A stretch of 64,000 nt of DNA from Arctopsyche grandis (taxonomy: Eukaryota > Arthropoda > Insecta > Trichoptera > Hydropsychidae). Shown piece after piece: positions 36,101 through 51,100 of the stretch. A program made the position numbers and the translations under genes. Positions within the stretch are counted from its first letter, which is position 1. The number at the start of each line of letters is the position of its first letter. The stretch lies in assembly GCF_051622035.1 (NCBI RefSeq), contig NC_135365.1, forward strand, positions 9,342,001 to 9,406,000, written 5' to 3'. The notes under the pieces are model-generated. The model made no database searches. It was given only the letters and a program-made list of their open reading frames with translations, and had not been told where the DNA came from.

Positions 36101-39100
36101 CAACAAATTGGCCACCTACCGTATATTTGTCACTACTATTGAACACAATTTAACTTACATTTAAACAAATATAGTACAAGTTTGGCCATAGCTGTCACTT
36201 TGGGGCAACCTGTAATGGCACCATGGTAAAAATATAAATAAAAATAATGCAAATGATTTATTAAGCACCTATATTTTTCCCTGGATAATAATTTCAATCA
36301 TTATTTTATTTTTAAATTATTAAACTCCAAGCGGATGCGAGTTAGAATTTTTTTGTGTGGCAACCCTGCTTTGATGCGATTTGAACCATCACTATTTGCA
36401 CAGAAGGGCATTTTAAAAATATGTAAATTTATACGTCAGTTCTGATTTTTTGCGCATTTGTATAATATAATGTATATAAATTCAACGTAATCGGACTTGG
36501 CTGAGAAGTTCAGAGAGGCAAGAACATATAATATTTCAACTTGTCACAAAATTAAGAGATAGACTGAAAAAAAGAAGATAATATAAAGTGAAAAGTGCTT
36601 CAGACAGACAAGTATATAATACATTTATAGGTGAATCAGCGGGAGCACGTGAAGGGTATTGAGATTCTTTGTTGGACGTGTCCGAACCTTTTTGCGAAGG
36701 GCACATGGTCAGCCACGTGGTGAAGCCAACCACTTGCGGACTCAAATCGGCTGTTGGTCAGTAACAAACACATACCATAGTCAATAATCTCTCATATTCT
36801 TGCGTAAATACATTGTATCTTTTCTATATTTAGGTACACACACACACACACACTCGAAGCGTCTAATTCCAAAGACCGATAGTTGCAATTTTCTGATTTT
36901 GATTAACCCTTTGAATGCTGAAGTCTTTTCTGTTGAGAGCCCGCCACGCTGAAAATTTCGCCAACATTTCCCACTAGAATTATTTAGAAATCCAATAGAA
37001 AGCAGGTATAAAAATTGTTGCTAATCCAAACAAACCCTAGATAACTACTGCCGAGGATTTCGAGTTTTGTAAAGGTGTGTTTAGATCTTGCAACAATATA
37101 AAGTAATAATGGCGGATGACACTTCCACTTATATAGATGACCAAACCGAGCAAAATGGCAAAGTATGTATGAAAACGATCGGATAAGAATCAAAATTTTT
37201 ACTGAATTGTAATCGTAAGGCAAGGTAAGAAGAGGTAAGTAAAAAATGAAATCTATTGATGAATGTATTTTTCCAAAACTAGTTCCATCTGCTTCATAGT
37301 TGTTAAAATGTAATGCTCACAATCTAAATGCCAAGCCACAATCTAAAGTACTCAGCAGTTAGTGATTTCCATCGGGTAATTCTGCTATGGTTGTAAATTC
37401 AGAATTTCCGGTGTAAACGAATCTTTATAAACTTAGACAAACGAATGACACGGATTATACGACCCATGTTCAATGCATTGTTTTCCAATGCTACCTGGAA
37501 CGGCTTAGCGGGTAGTAATCTTGTTTACTTTGTACATGCTCAAAATACAACGCCTATCGGCGTTTTTCAGTTCCATGGACTTGTTGGTCAGCATTCAAAG
37601 GGTTAATAAAATGTTTTTTTCTCACACATATTCAATGTAAAATGGTAATCTGATAGCACAATGCTATAGTATTGTCGATTTCTACAAACGGTATTGATAA
37701 CAATTTCATCCGTTGATTGTCAACGGGAAATACGCTAAAAATACATAAGAGAAAAATGCAAAGTATACTCATCTGCTTTTGAAATTAAATGCTTCTTATT
37801 GCACTTGCGATTTTGAAACTCGACAGGAATTATAATATGAGTATGTATTTATTTATATTTTTTATATGTGACATATGCTTTTTAAATTACAATCTAAGTG
37901 GAACATATTTACAATATTATATGTATGTAAGGACAACTATAAAGTATATACCTATTTAAGAACTAATCATGTGCAAAAATGCTAAAATTAGTTCTCACAT
38001 TAACCTACTACTGGCGACTTTAGCTACGAATGAAAATGTTTCATTATACATACATATATTTAATCATTGAGCTTATTTTACAAGTTTTATGTACTTATTT
38101 ATATACATTTAAAGCTACCGTTTATTTTCGTTATTTAAATGTGATGAAACTTTCAACTGCGGCACATTCTTCAGGTAGGCAATTATGCAGAGACTTGTCG
38201 GCAGACAAATCTTTCATAGGATCTCATTTGTCTTAGATAGAGATACAAAAATTTCGTTTCTGATAATCTTTTGTTGAACAAGGCATGGTTTTGTCGTAGT
38301 TTATTAAGCATCAATTGACCCATTGTATTATGTTATGAACAAAAAGTTTCATCTGTTAGCAGACAAGTTATATGATAAACCGTTACAGTAGATACGTTAC
38401 TAACGAGTAAACTGCCGCTCATGAAATATTTGATCTGTACCTGAAAGCCAGCAATTAGTAAATTAGTTGAACATGCAAGAAAATGATTTGACTCACATAA
38501 TTCAAGGCTCCCAGAGGTTTGCTTTGACCTTGCATACATTTGGGAGATATGTATATTGACGCATTAGAATTTATGGACGATTTATCTAGGTAACCTTGAT
38601 AATATATGTGTATTGTATTTTTGTTAAAAGAATCCCGAAAAACTTTTTGTAACCAAGTTCGTCCATACATTACATTTCAGAGGATAAAATTACGCGTCTC
38701 ACCTATGAGCCGGTGGCATACAAGGACTTGTTTCCAGACAAGTATCTACGTAAATGGCTACCTTAAGTGACCTTATATACTGAAAAAAAGTTAAAATGGA
38801 ATAAAAATATTTGCAAAATCAGTTGATATGGCAACCCTTAACAAGTATATAATAAGTACATAGTCTGATATGACAAATTTGGAGAGGAAGACAAGCCGAA
38901 AGACACGATGAAGCTGCAAAAGTATGATATATAAACTGACGCAGATGGGTCAGTGTGGAGTACAAAACTGAAGCACACCGGAGGATGAAGTATGTAAGAT
39001 GGCGGTGCAGACCCAAGCGTTGGGTCTTGAGCTGTGAGCTAAATGGTTTTGGAAACACCGACAAATACCGAAATCTTGGAACGAGACACCCAGGTAGCAC

Positions 39101-42100
39101 AAGCCGTTTGAGATGACCAACCACCACCACCACCATCACCATCACGGTACCTGACCTGGTACTGCCAAATATGAGCCTCGTCTTTCTCCACCGCTCAGCA
39201 ACGCCGTGTGGGTCGAGGGTTCTTTTCTCTCTTTTTTTGTCGACGTTTCTTTCTTGTCTCTCGAGTCCTGTAATTCTGAGCCAAATATACCAGAAATACA
39301 GCCTGTGCAATCTGAAACCACGTCGCAGTTCGAATTCAGTCAATGCTTCAACATCCCTACCACCCACACTTACCCGATTAGTTTTTTTTCTCAGTCTGTT
39401 TATAATTATGGATCATAATAATGTTATAAGTAGTATTGCTTTATGCATATTTCGTTTGTTCTACTTCTTCTATGCCTTCTTTGCTTTCTTCTATGTACAT
39501 ACGTACACTGTCTTGGATACCATTCGAACGCTTTATTACTCTCAATTATGTAGTTCGTTTTCATTTTTAACTAATCTTATATCTGTATTCCTACAATCAA
39601 CATACAAGTTTTACATCCATACATCATCAAATGTTTTCTTTTTCACAAATGTCAATTTTATCCAAATGTTATATTTTAAAACTGTTTTTGCTTTTTAAAC
39701 AATTCCTTCTTGATTACATACTTCATACTTTTCATTTCCCCTTCTTGATTAGCCTTGAGGAAGCTATAAGTAAATTACGAATAGTATTAGGGCAATCCCA
39801 AATAATAATACACGTTCCAACAATGCTGAAAGCAAGAGAGAAATAATGGAAAGGTCTTTTAAGAAGTTAACAATAGCTATACCGGCAAAAAACCATAATG
39901 CCTTAATGAGTAATGACTATCAGCTCTCTAGTTGTAAGTATCGGATTTTAACATCAATTAAATTATGTCATCTTCGCGAACAACAACATACATAATTCTG
40001 TGGGAACTTACGAATTGAAAATAATTGATTTAATAAAATAATAAATAATAAAAAAAAAATACTGACAAAAGTTAATGAAAATATAATATGTATGTAATAA
40101 TACGGAATTGAATAGTCGTTTATTTCTTTGTAAATATTTTTTTAGGTAAGTAATATACGTAGAAACACGCACTTTGTACGTACTCGAACATAAATGTCCC
40201 CATGTATGTAATAAGTTTCAACTGTTTATTATGGTCATCAGCTAAAATTACAATTTTCTTCGAAATTATGGTGCAATTATATTTTTCCCTTCAAATTTAC
40301 TGTGCGTGCGTGTGAAACATATTGTACGTACGTACTTAAATATACAATTATTTTATTTGTTCGCATTAAACTCTTATCATTGACACTGAGAAACGAGAGA
40401 AATGTAACATTTCTCTGTGAGAAACTTGTATAAACTATGTCAATATTGTGGGGGACCTACGACATGGTCGAGTCAGGGTTGGCATCTGGCGAGTTGGGAC
40501 CAATTCGACCATATTGGTGCATCTCACTTAACTTCCTTCCCGCCCGTCATAATAAACAGTCGTATATAAACCACACAGTCTTTTCATTTTATTTTCGTCT
40601 CCTAATATACTATACACATATGACAGGGCTCTTCTATTCTATTGGATTTCATTTTGAATCCTAGATAAGTTGCATTCTGCTAACTGTAGGCGTGTGAGCA
40701 GGGTGCAATTCTGCAGTGACATCACCAGTTTCAAAGATAATTTAACCCCCCCAAATAAATTTTCTTAATCTTGAGACCCGTTCCATTGTGATTTTTAAGC
40801 CAGAATTAGGGGATATGAAAAAATTCGGCAAAATCGTTTTCGATAAACCTGTATTACTATTAGAAATGCATCATTCACTTTAAGACAGCGGTTTCCTCCA
40901 TTTGCTTCCAATCTGGATAACAACATTTAAAATACACTCTTAAATTTCTGCAACACATACTTATGTATTATATATCTATTGTGCATTTCTCATCCAATCA
41001 TCTGACTACAAGTCCTGCTTAAAATACAAAATTTCAAACCTTTCACTCATGTCGTCTACTATAATCGTACTTCTTGTCTAAACGATCTCTTCTCGTTAAA
41101 ATCAGCATCTATTTAACATTGATGTGAGTGAGCTTACTTTTGCAGGCTGAATGATTCCGTCCAATGTCAGCCAACGACCTGATGATGGGCAGCCGAGACA
41201 TGTTGTTGTCTTTGCGTCTCTCGTGCTGATGACGATGTCTCCGGAGCAGAGCGTCCCTCACCAATTCCCTTTTGTCGTACGTGAGCGCGTTTGCATTGAT
41301 CATGTTGTCCAGCACCAGATCGGCCACCTGCTCCATCGAGCTGGCTTCCATGTCCAGCATTACAGTACCATTCAGCAGTAGACTCCTCAATTCGAACAGG
41401 GAGTGCAAGGAGAGGGTGGCTACGTGGGGTTTTGACCAACGGTTGCCACCCTCTTCCACATTCTCTTCAAATTTTACCCAACGAGCGGTCTCCTTCCACT
41501 CTAGCTCGTCACCGTCCCTGACCAGCTCACCCATCTCGGAGAACAACGGATGAGACTCGTGAGTACCATCGTCGATCTCCTCGCCCAGGATGAACTGGAC
41601 GCGTTGGGATGGGGGTGTAACTGCAAAATCAAATAAATGATGTTTAACTTTCGTAATATAAACAATTGTGGGTAAATTAATTCATGGAGCTACATATATG
41701 ATGCCATTTCGATGGTAACAGTGGTAGATAAGGTGGGCCTGCTCCTAGAATTGTCAATTCAGCGACAAGATAAATTATTACAGATTGAGCATGCATGTCT
41801 TAAGCATCAGCTGATGATTCACAATCTGTTTTCATCATAGTATTAGAATTGCCAATAAATATGAACTGACATTATCGCGAAGGCCTCTAAGAAATTTGAC
41901 AGTTTATACTTGAATATTGTTTCTACATAAATACATAGGTATATAATATGATAAATATCTAAAAATGTCTTTTGAATTTGATTCAAAAGTTTTTTTTACG
42001 AATTAATTATAACTTAAAAATTGTTCAGACTCATTTTAATGTGTACGTATTTTAATCTTGAAATTATCAAATATTGAATTAGAGACTGAAAAGTATCAAA

Positions 42101-45100
42101 AAAATGATACATTCTTTAATTCTAAACGTATTTGAAGACCTTAGGGTGAAATCACACAGAGAGGCACGTGGCACTTGTTTTTGTTTTAGATACTCTTTAG
42201 CATGCAAAAAGAAACCAAGCATGCCTAGCCATCCCTGAGGCACGCAATCCCAAAAATCACCCCCTGGAGTGTTTTCGGTGTAATTTGGCCTTGTATTGAT
42301 ATAAGCTTGTTAGTGATTGAAAATAACTAATCCTATGTTTGGAGGAATGTAAGAAATATGTATGAATTAACCACTTAATCACCACGCGTTTGTAGAAACC
42401 GATTTGATTATTTTATTATGTGTTTAGTGCCAACCCTTGATACTACCCCTTGAATATATCACAAGATAAAGAAAAATATTGACTTTTTTCAATTTCATCA
42501 GTATCACAGGATAATTTTAGATGTCACTGTGAAGAAACCAAAATTGATTTCGAATTATAGCCTTAAATACGAAGGAGCGCGCACCGGTGCGCTTATGGCG
42601 ATGAAGTGGTTAACAATGGAAACCAAGAACAAGTGCCGTGCCGTTCATCTCTATGTGTTTTCGCCATTACTATACCTTATTTTAGTTAACTTGTCAGTAG
42701 GAAGAAAAAAATGCTATTACTATTGGTGAGCTAACATGTTTTGACTGATAGGAACCGAAGTATAGAGTTTACTTACCTCTAAGTTTACTGAAATGGGGTA
42801 TAATTGGACAAATTTCAGTATCATATAAATGGTAACATGGTTGCAATTATTAAATCGTATTGGGTTTTAAGCTCAATCGCTCTTATTCAGGGAAAACATC
42901 CCTTCACAAAAACAACAATTACATTTGTATAATATAAAAAGTTCGAGATTTATCAGTATGAAACGAGGTGAACATGTACATGTGAAATGAGGTACGAAAA
43001 GCTTGAACTTTTCCCATTAGAACAAATGGATAATTTGAAAATTTCACTGGAACTACATCGTATAGTATACACATGTACATATTTAGTAGGCACAAAGTTA
43101 AGTAGGATTGACGAGAAGGGGTTGTGTGACCTTTATAACTTTTATATGTAGCTACATAAAATATATAATGGCGGTGCTCATTATAGTGGGGTGATGTACC
43201 ACTTTCTTGAATTGCCAGCTGAGATGTTTTCAGTCCGTGACCCAATTTACCTGACCTGATACATCAAGATATCTATTTCGGGAAGCCTTAAAATATGTTT
43301 AAAATATTTTCTAAAATCGATTACATATGTATATTTTACATTATAGATCAATCAATAGAAAAAAACATGCATGTAAAATTTTCAAATGTAAAAATTTAAC
43401 AAATACACATACATACATATATAAATATTATTTAAATCATGCAGCAATTTTTATGGATAAAGATACACTTTATATGTATAAAAACGCTTTGTTGTATGCC
43501 TATATGAAAGTGACAGCACAATAAAGGACTGTCACCTATTCAAAAGACTGACATATGTATGTAAGTGTGTATTTAGCTAACAAGAACGTTTTCTATTATT
43601 GGATTTATCAGCAATGTAAGAATTGACTTGCACACAATGAAAATGTATAAAAGATATGTTTTGTGAAATTGTATTTTATTATAAAAAAATGATTTATATA
43701 CATACATATGTATGTCCATAAATTAAGGTATCAGTTTTCTCATTATAAAAAAAGTAATATTTTACTCAATGTTACAATTATTATTTCATTATAAGACAAG
43801 TAATTTTTTTTTCATAATAAAACAATTTATTTTAAAAGTGTTTTCATAATAAAACAATTTAAAAGTGTTTTCAAATTGAAAAATATAATATATGTACATA
43901 CAAATGTATATGTATATGTATGTTGTGTCTTAGATATTACTAATAAATTACTTCACTAACAACCATACATAAACGGTTTGGTGATTATTCCGCAAAATTC
44001 GATCTCGCGCACGTTACTAAAATCTTCATCACGGAACATCTGGCACACAAAAACTCCATCAAACGCGAAATATTGTACTAACGAGAACTCGAGTGCCAGA
44101 TATTCAATGTTCGTGATTTTTGTGGCAAAGATTGTCGTGCGCGCGATCGCAATTTGCGCAATAATCCCTTTGCCCTAATAAACTTGTAAAGAGTCTCTGT
44201 GTTTACAACAAGTTAAAAATAGTATATATGTATAAAATGTGTTATGAATGTTTAAAAGAACGGTAAATAAATTTTTGGGCTTTTTTCTTATTTATTATTG
44301 CAAGACAATTAACTGTTGCTGTTAATTGACAATTAAATCAAATTATTTCAAAATAATTATTTTTAATTATTTATTTCATGCGATTTTTTTTATAGCGAAA
44401 ATAATATATCGTACATACATATGTATTAACATGCAATGCAAACATTATATCTAAGCGAGTATTTTTAAAACTATTTTCGTTGTTAAATTCATTTGAAAAG
44501 TAATAGAAATCTACGAACTCTACTAAAAATCAAATAAAGTAAAGAATTATACTGATAAATTATATTTAATATTAGCCCCAATCCCATATGAAAGCATATG
44601 GTGAATCGAACTCAAGCCATCAAGATAAATGATGAACTTATTCATGATCTTTCAATGCAGCATTGAAATTAATATTAAATACTCTCACACTCGTTATTAT
44701 TACTAAATATTGCCATTACGCAACAAATGTGATAAAAAATGAGCCATTGTGTCCAATTTTTTTTAAATATTTCTAAACTGACATATCTAGAAGCAGCCCT
44801 GTTTTAGCTGTCACTTTTATTATCATAACGCTTTCTGAAATGCCAGCCATATTCTATTGAACACAGAGCTTTTCGAAATTCAAATTATTTTCATACAAAT
44901 AAACAAATGACAATTTATTTTCATAATGCAATTTTAATTGAAATTGATTTCGCGAGTAAATTTAAATAACGCACTTACATACATAATTTAAAGGAAGTGT
45001 TTTTAATACAGACTAAAAGCGCACACACTTTTAATCGATTAGTACAACATCAATAAATGGATGGCCTGAAATATGATACAGCTTATAAGATAAATAGCTG

Positions 45101-48100
45101 CTGGCTATATGTATTATGAATACCATTCAAGCACTTATCTCATTAATTATAGCCAGCACCATGGTTCGGTGGTTGGGCTTTTGCCTAACACTGAGAGATC
45201 GCCGGGTTCGATCCCTCGTTGAGTTGACCTCGATTTATATTCAAGTATATTATCCGTAATGCTGCTGGTCAGACTTGGATATGATCAGATAAAATTGGCA
45301 AACTCTGATAAGAAACAAATACCCCCAAATCTAACCAGCAGTATGGCGGATCGAACCCACTGATCACTTGGTGCTAAACATATACATTGTTCTTTGCAAA
45401 TACCCCCATATTTATAAAATATGTATTATATAATTCCATAAACTAATGTATCGAAGTAATAAAAAGCATAAAAGTAGATGAAATCATGCAAAAATTTTCC
45501 GAAAGAATTATAATAAGTACACATTACATATATGTAAAGACATTCTCGATAAAAATTGTCTACTGAAAGAAAAGCTGAAAAACAAATTTCACTCTGCAAA
45601 AGATCTTACAGATTTCTCCATCCTCGGAAAAGCTCACACGGCGACGTCTCGTTACTATCACTGGACCTTGAAAATCACATTCATTTTCATGTAATACATA
45701 TACTTATACGAAATACAATGTTCTTCTTCAATTTCCATGTCATGAATACCTTTGGCGAATGTTTGTTTCAGCGTCACAAATCTAGACAACGCTTCGATCG
45801 AATTACATGCGCATATCAATGACGAATTTTCGATTACTCTACTACATACATACAACCATTCAAACATTCATAAAAAATATTCATGACATTGATGGAAAAC
45901 CTGGACTAAGCAGAGGCAGTGTATTTTAACCGAAACATGACCTTTAAGAATTCACACACATGTCGTAACATTCAGATGATGTTATGAATGTAATCTACAA
46001 GGACTATCGTCTAACTATTGGGTCATAAGAAAGTATAATCATACGTGGTCTATCTGGTTCTCCATCGTCTTTGTCTCCGTCTGCTTTATTGTGGTGTTTG
46101 TGCCGTCTATGGGAGTGTCTTCTCTCACCTGGCAGGTGAACTCCGACGAAGACAGTATGAGCCCGATGTCCTATAAATTATAGTACATTTATAATTTCAG
46201 CATAGCTAAAACTACGTGCCCTAGTTTTGAAATTTTCGTGGAAATGAAAATTTTACAGTTGCAGTTTTACACCAAATCGATACATTGGAATCAACAATGG
46301 TTTCGTGTATTAAATTCACTAACGAGACTTTCATAATATGAAAATTCGTATAATATTTGCGTAGCTTTGACGCAATATTACAGACTGGCTGTGAGTAAAC
46401 GGGCCGATTAATTATTAAAGCTATATTTAATAATTATTACCAAGCGAGATGTTTATGGCAATTTTAAAGGCTACATATAATATTAATGTGTATTTTTACG
46501 AATATATTATACATAGTTCTATGTACGTCAAAAATATTACATGATTATATGTACAAATTACTAGTGTTGTACCCGATGAAATATCATCGCATGGGTGTTG
46601 GAATATAGTTATTAAATATAATAATATAATTAAAACATAAGTCGGTTCTGTGATCGTTTTTTTTTTCGAATACCTTTTAAATATCTGTAATTTAATTTTT
46701 ATATTTAATTGTTTAATATGAAAAAAATGGTAAAAACTACCAACCTATCTACATATCTAATACATAATTTTGAAAGAGACTTTGCATATATGTAACCTTG
46801 GTTGGTTGGTTCGTCGACAACACATTCGATTAATTTTTTTTTTCGATTCAAAAGATCCGAAGTCCCCGGGGACGCAGTCGCCGGATTCTGGTATATATAT
46901 ATTTTCGAAAGAGACTTAGTATATATGTTTGTTTGTTCGTGACCGTCAATTTAAAAACAAATGAATATTCAAATAAATTTATATAAAATGAAACTATTCA
47001 AATAAATTTAATAAAATGTTTACTATTATATTAATCATGTTTAAGTGGTTTATATTATAAATACCGAGCGAAGCCGGATAAAACCACTAGTAAACAATGT
47101 AAAACAACAATAGAAAAATTAATGCACGACTGTAACATATATGTATATATATTAGACAAATTGATGGACTTTTTTCGAAAAGAGTAAATATGTAAGCAAT
47201 GTTTGTACACACACACACACTTTTAATAATTCAAAAATATATTGCCGAGAGTTTATTTATGATTAATTTACGAGGACATCTAACAAACAGGTTTCAGGAG
47301 ATTTTATATTTTGAACAAAGGCTTTCCAAAGACCTTTGGAAAACCTGTTGGATGACAGCACTGCATTCGTGTCTGTACTTATATGTACATATATCCGAAT
47401 TACAACAGTGTTATAAAACGTGTAATAATACAGTTGTAAAAACTCCTACGTCCTATTATTTAATGAGACACGTTCGTGTTGTAAAACGCTCCAAAAATAT
47501 CATATTATTCACTCGATCGTGCGATTGATATTTAAGCGACAGTTATTAATTTAAACCGCGTCCGCAGCTTATTGCATCAATAAAATTGATATTATCAACG
47601 AGGTCTGGACAATTTAGAGGTTTTTCATCGATAAAAATGGGCCCATAAATCGTCTACTGGCGTTTATCGTAAGTTCTCGTTTGGGCTTGTTTTATTTTTA
47701 TGTTTATGGCTTTTCTAGAATTTCAAATCATGTGATGTGTGAATTTCAACACTAACAAGTACATATGTATGTACATATGTACATCTGGCGTCACCCGGTT
47801 GCAAAGGTCAAAGTATAAGTATGACATTGGATTAGAGCGATAATCCATTAACTGACGTATTTTGTGAATACGACTGTTTTGACAAATTTATTCGGTACCT
47901 TAATATTATCCAGCACTGCACGGGAAAGACTAGTTCTGTTCATACTATACAGCACCGCCCGTTTTCGGCACGTATGTATTTACATTGTTTTGGACGAGTG
48001 AAAGGCAAAATCGGCTTAAATATACATTACAGAGCGCGACGATTGGGCGCAATATTGCTTATTCGAATGCGCATACGCACTTTCGTTAGTACGGGTGCAC

Positions 48101-51100
48101 TTACCACTATGATGTCACGTCATGCGTGAATATTTCCACAGTGGACAAGGAAAATAAGTTTAGCTTGATGCGTTTTGGTGGGTGACATTGCTGTATAATA
48201 TGAATAGTATTGGTTACAGCTGTTGTATCTACACCACGTATATATTACGGAACATATGAATGTGCCCATATAGAATTTTTCGTGCTGCTTTTTTCACTTT
48301 TTAGCTTCACTTACGATTACAATCCAGGAAAAAAATTTCCTCTTATCCAATCGTTTTCATACTTTGCCATATTGCTCATTTTGGTCATTAATATAAGTAA
48401 ATGTATCCCCGCCATTACGATGGAGAAAAAAAATCGTTTTAGACGCGTTTGAAATTTGAATTTCTGAAAAGTGCCTGAAGTTTATACAGTTTTTAGTCTT
48501 ATACATAGATGGCGGTAGTAAAATAAAATTATTGGTATTTTTATTCAAAATAATAATTACTTGCAGTTGTCTGCTTGATCTTTACTTATAAAAACCAAGA
48601 ATTGAAGGCAAAAAATTGAAAGAATTGAAGTATTTATTTATTTAAAATAATAATAATTCTTAATTCATTTTAAGTATGTAAATACATATGTAGAATAATT
48701 TTAAAATCAGTAGAAAAAGAGTCAAAACGATTGAATAGTGTCCACTATAGAATACATTTTTACTTGAGCAGCCCCAGGTAGTTTTACAAGCCTTCTTTGA
48801 GTCATTGATGTAATATTGGACGTTTGCATAAGTTCATACCCGATTTTCATAGACTTTAACAAGATAAACGGCCATAAACTTAAGCAATCATCTAAAATAA
48901 TGTATTCACAATGAAATTTGATAGATTTTACCCAAAAAATTATAAATACACTATAAGAGCACACAGAGTGCTACGCGGCACGAGTTTTTTTTTAGTAATT
49001 CTTGTAAATTAAATGAAACGCTAGCACACCTGATCTATGCCAGGCCAAAACTCAACCCCTTTTGTTTTCGATGATATATTTACTGTGGTTTGACATAGGT
49101 TTGACAATAATCGATAACGGTGATTCCCATATTTGAAGAAATGTAAGAGAAACTTGTCGAAATAATAAGATCGTACGATTTAACAATCATACGCCCATTA
49201 CAGCTGGAGGCATGGCGTGCCGTACAATTCTGTGTGTCTGCTCCGTAAGTCGACCACGTTTTCAAACTAATCAATTCAAATTTTTCAAAAATCTACTCCC
49301 CTCTAGCTCAACACGATGATCTTGAAACAAAACTATTGACCTTAAACATGACATGATGATTTGCCCATCACAGCTGGAGTCTATCTAGGCATGGCGTGCC
49401 GTACGATTCAGACTGTTTGCCTCTTAATTTGCTCAATTCTAACTTGGGTATATATACTAATTGCGAAATAGTCATTATACTTATAATATAATAATATTTA
49501 TGTCATATTGTATGTCTGTCAAACATTCAATTTAATTTAGATTTTAATCATTTTAACGAATAAATACAATTATCTTACGCTCGAAACGAGCGTCGTAAAT
49601 AAAATGTCTCATTTTTCCATATGAAAGCATTTTTCGTGCAAAATAAATAGATTACATTAAATTCCAGCTTATCCAGAAACAGACAAAGGCTTCGCTTTGA
49701 TCATACGAAAATTCTCGTTTCAGTGTCACTGAATATCAAATTAGGTATACCATATATGCACATACCATATATTATACATATGCTTGAACGATATTACAAA
49801 TTCTTGCGAAACCGTTCAAAAGTCTGATTTTTATCGATAAATTATTGTCAGCATAAAAAGATATGACAATTTATGGACGATTAATGATCGATAGTAATCT
49901 GTGATCGATTTGTTCCTTATCGTAATCAGATTTGGGGCACTTTGTCAAGCTTAAACGGGTTTATGTCACTCTCAACAAGTTCATTATTGATTGTTAACCA
50001 GTTTCAAGATATCCACACCTGTTTGGGTGCTCTTTGATAATTATAAAACCTGAGTTGATAATTATAAAATTCGTACACTATTGTTATATTGTTAAAATGC
50101 GAAGGCTTCAATGTGGCAAATTTATTCATATGATTTGCGTGCGTATGTTTTACGATTTTGCTATCGCATTCCTAGAATGATAATGATCAATCTAATTTGC
50201 AAATCGATTAAGAAATTGTTGATGTATTTTGCATATGTACGTATACCGATTCCAGAACACAAAAGTTGTAAGTAAATATTGGTTGAATTTCCACAGTTTG
50301 CAAGCCTTATAATATTACATATATCAAAAATAAACAAAAATTCATTTTTAGACAGTATAAAAAGATTAATGAAATTTTGAGTTTGTATTTAAAAAATACT
50401 TATAAAATTTCTCTATTAGTCAAATATACAACCATTAAAGATTCGTTTATATCAGTAAAATATTATTTAGTACATTCTATAGGGACACATTCATATGTTT
50501 CGTAATGTGTATGTGGCGTTTCCGAAACAGTAGTAACCGACACGATCTATTCATATTACACAGCAGTACATGTCACCGAAACGTATCAAGCAGAACCATT
50601 GTGGAAATATTCATGCATGACGTTACAACATAGTGGCGAGTGCACCCGTACTAACGAGTGTTGTGATGTGCATTTGAATATTTTGGAAACGTCATATTAT
50701 GATAATACGACGCAAACAATATTGCACCGTATCGTCACGCTTGTAATGTATATATGTAGGCCGATTTTGCCTTGCACTTGTTTAAAGACATGTATGAACG
50801 TGTCGAAAACGGGTGGTGCTGTATAGTATGACTAGAAGTAGGGCGAAAACACACTGAGTGGTATGGGACGTCATGTGTCCTTGGCTTCCCACTGTGACCG
50901 TAATCAGTGAATTCGGGTGTAGTTGCACGTACAGAATGCACACATTTGGGAGGTCGCACGTGTATGTATATCCATATGCAACCAACAAGTTTCTCCTACA
51001 TTTATTCAAATATGGGATTCACCTTTATCGATCACTGTCAAGCAAGGATAAATACAAGGATAAAATATCACTGAAAATACTCTGGGGGGTGATTTTTGGT

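Noticed and set aside
38819..39698. Overlapping 182- and 175-codon frames on opposite strands
   Set aside because: Low-complexity (CAC/GTG and TTT-rich) composition, mutual overlap and no family features. They sit in an Ndae1 intron.
45556..45867. Frames on both strands near 45.7 kb
   Set aside because: No family match, no fit with the Ndae1 phases and AT-rich random composition.
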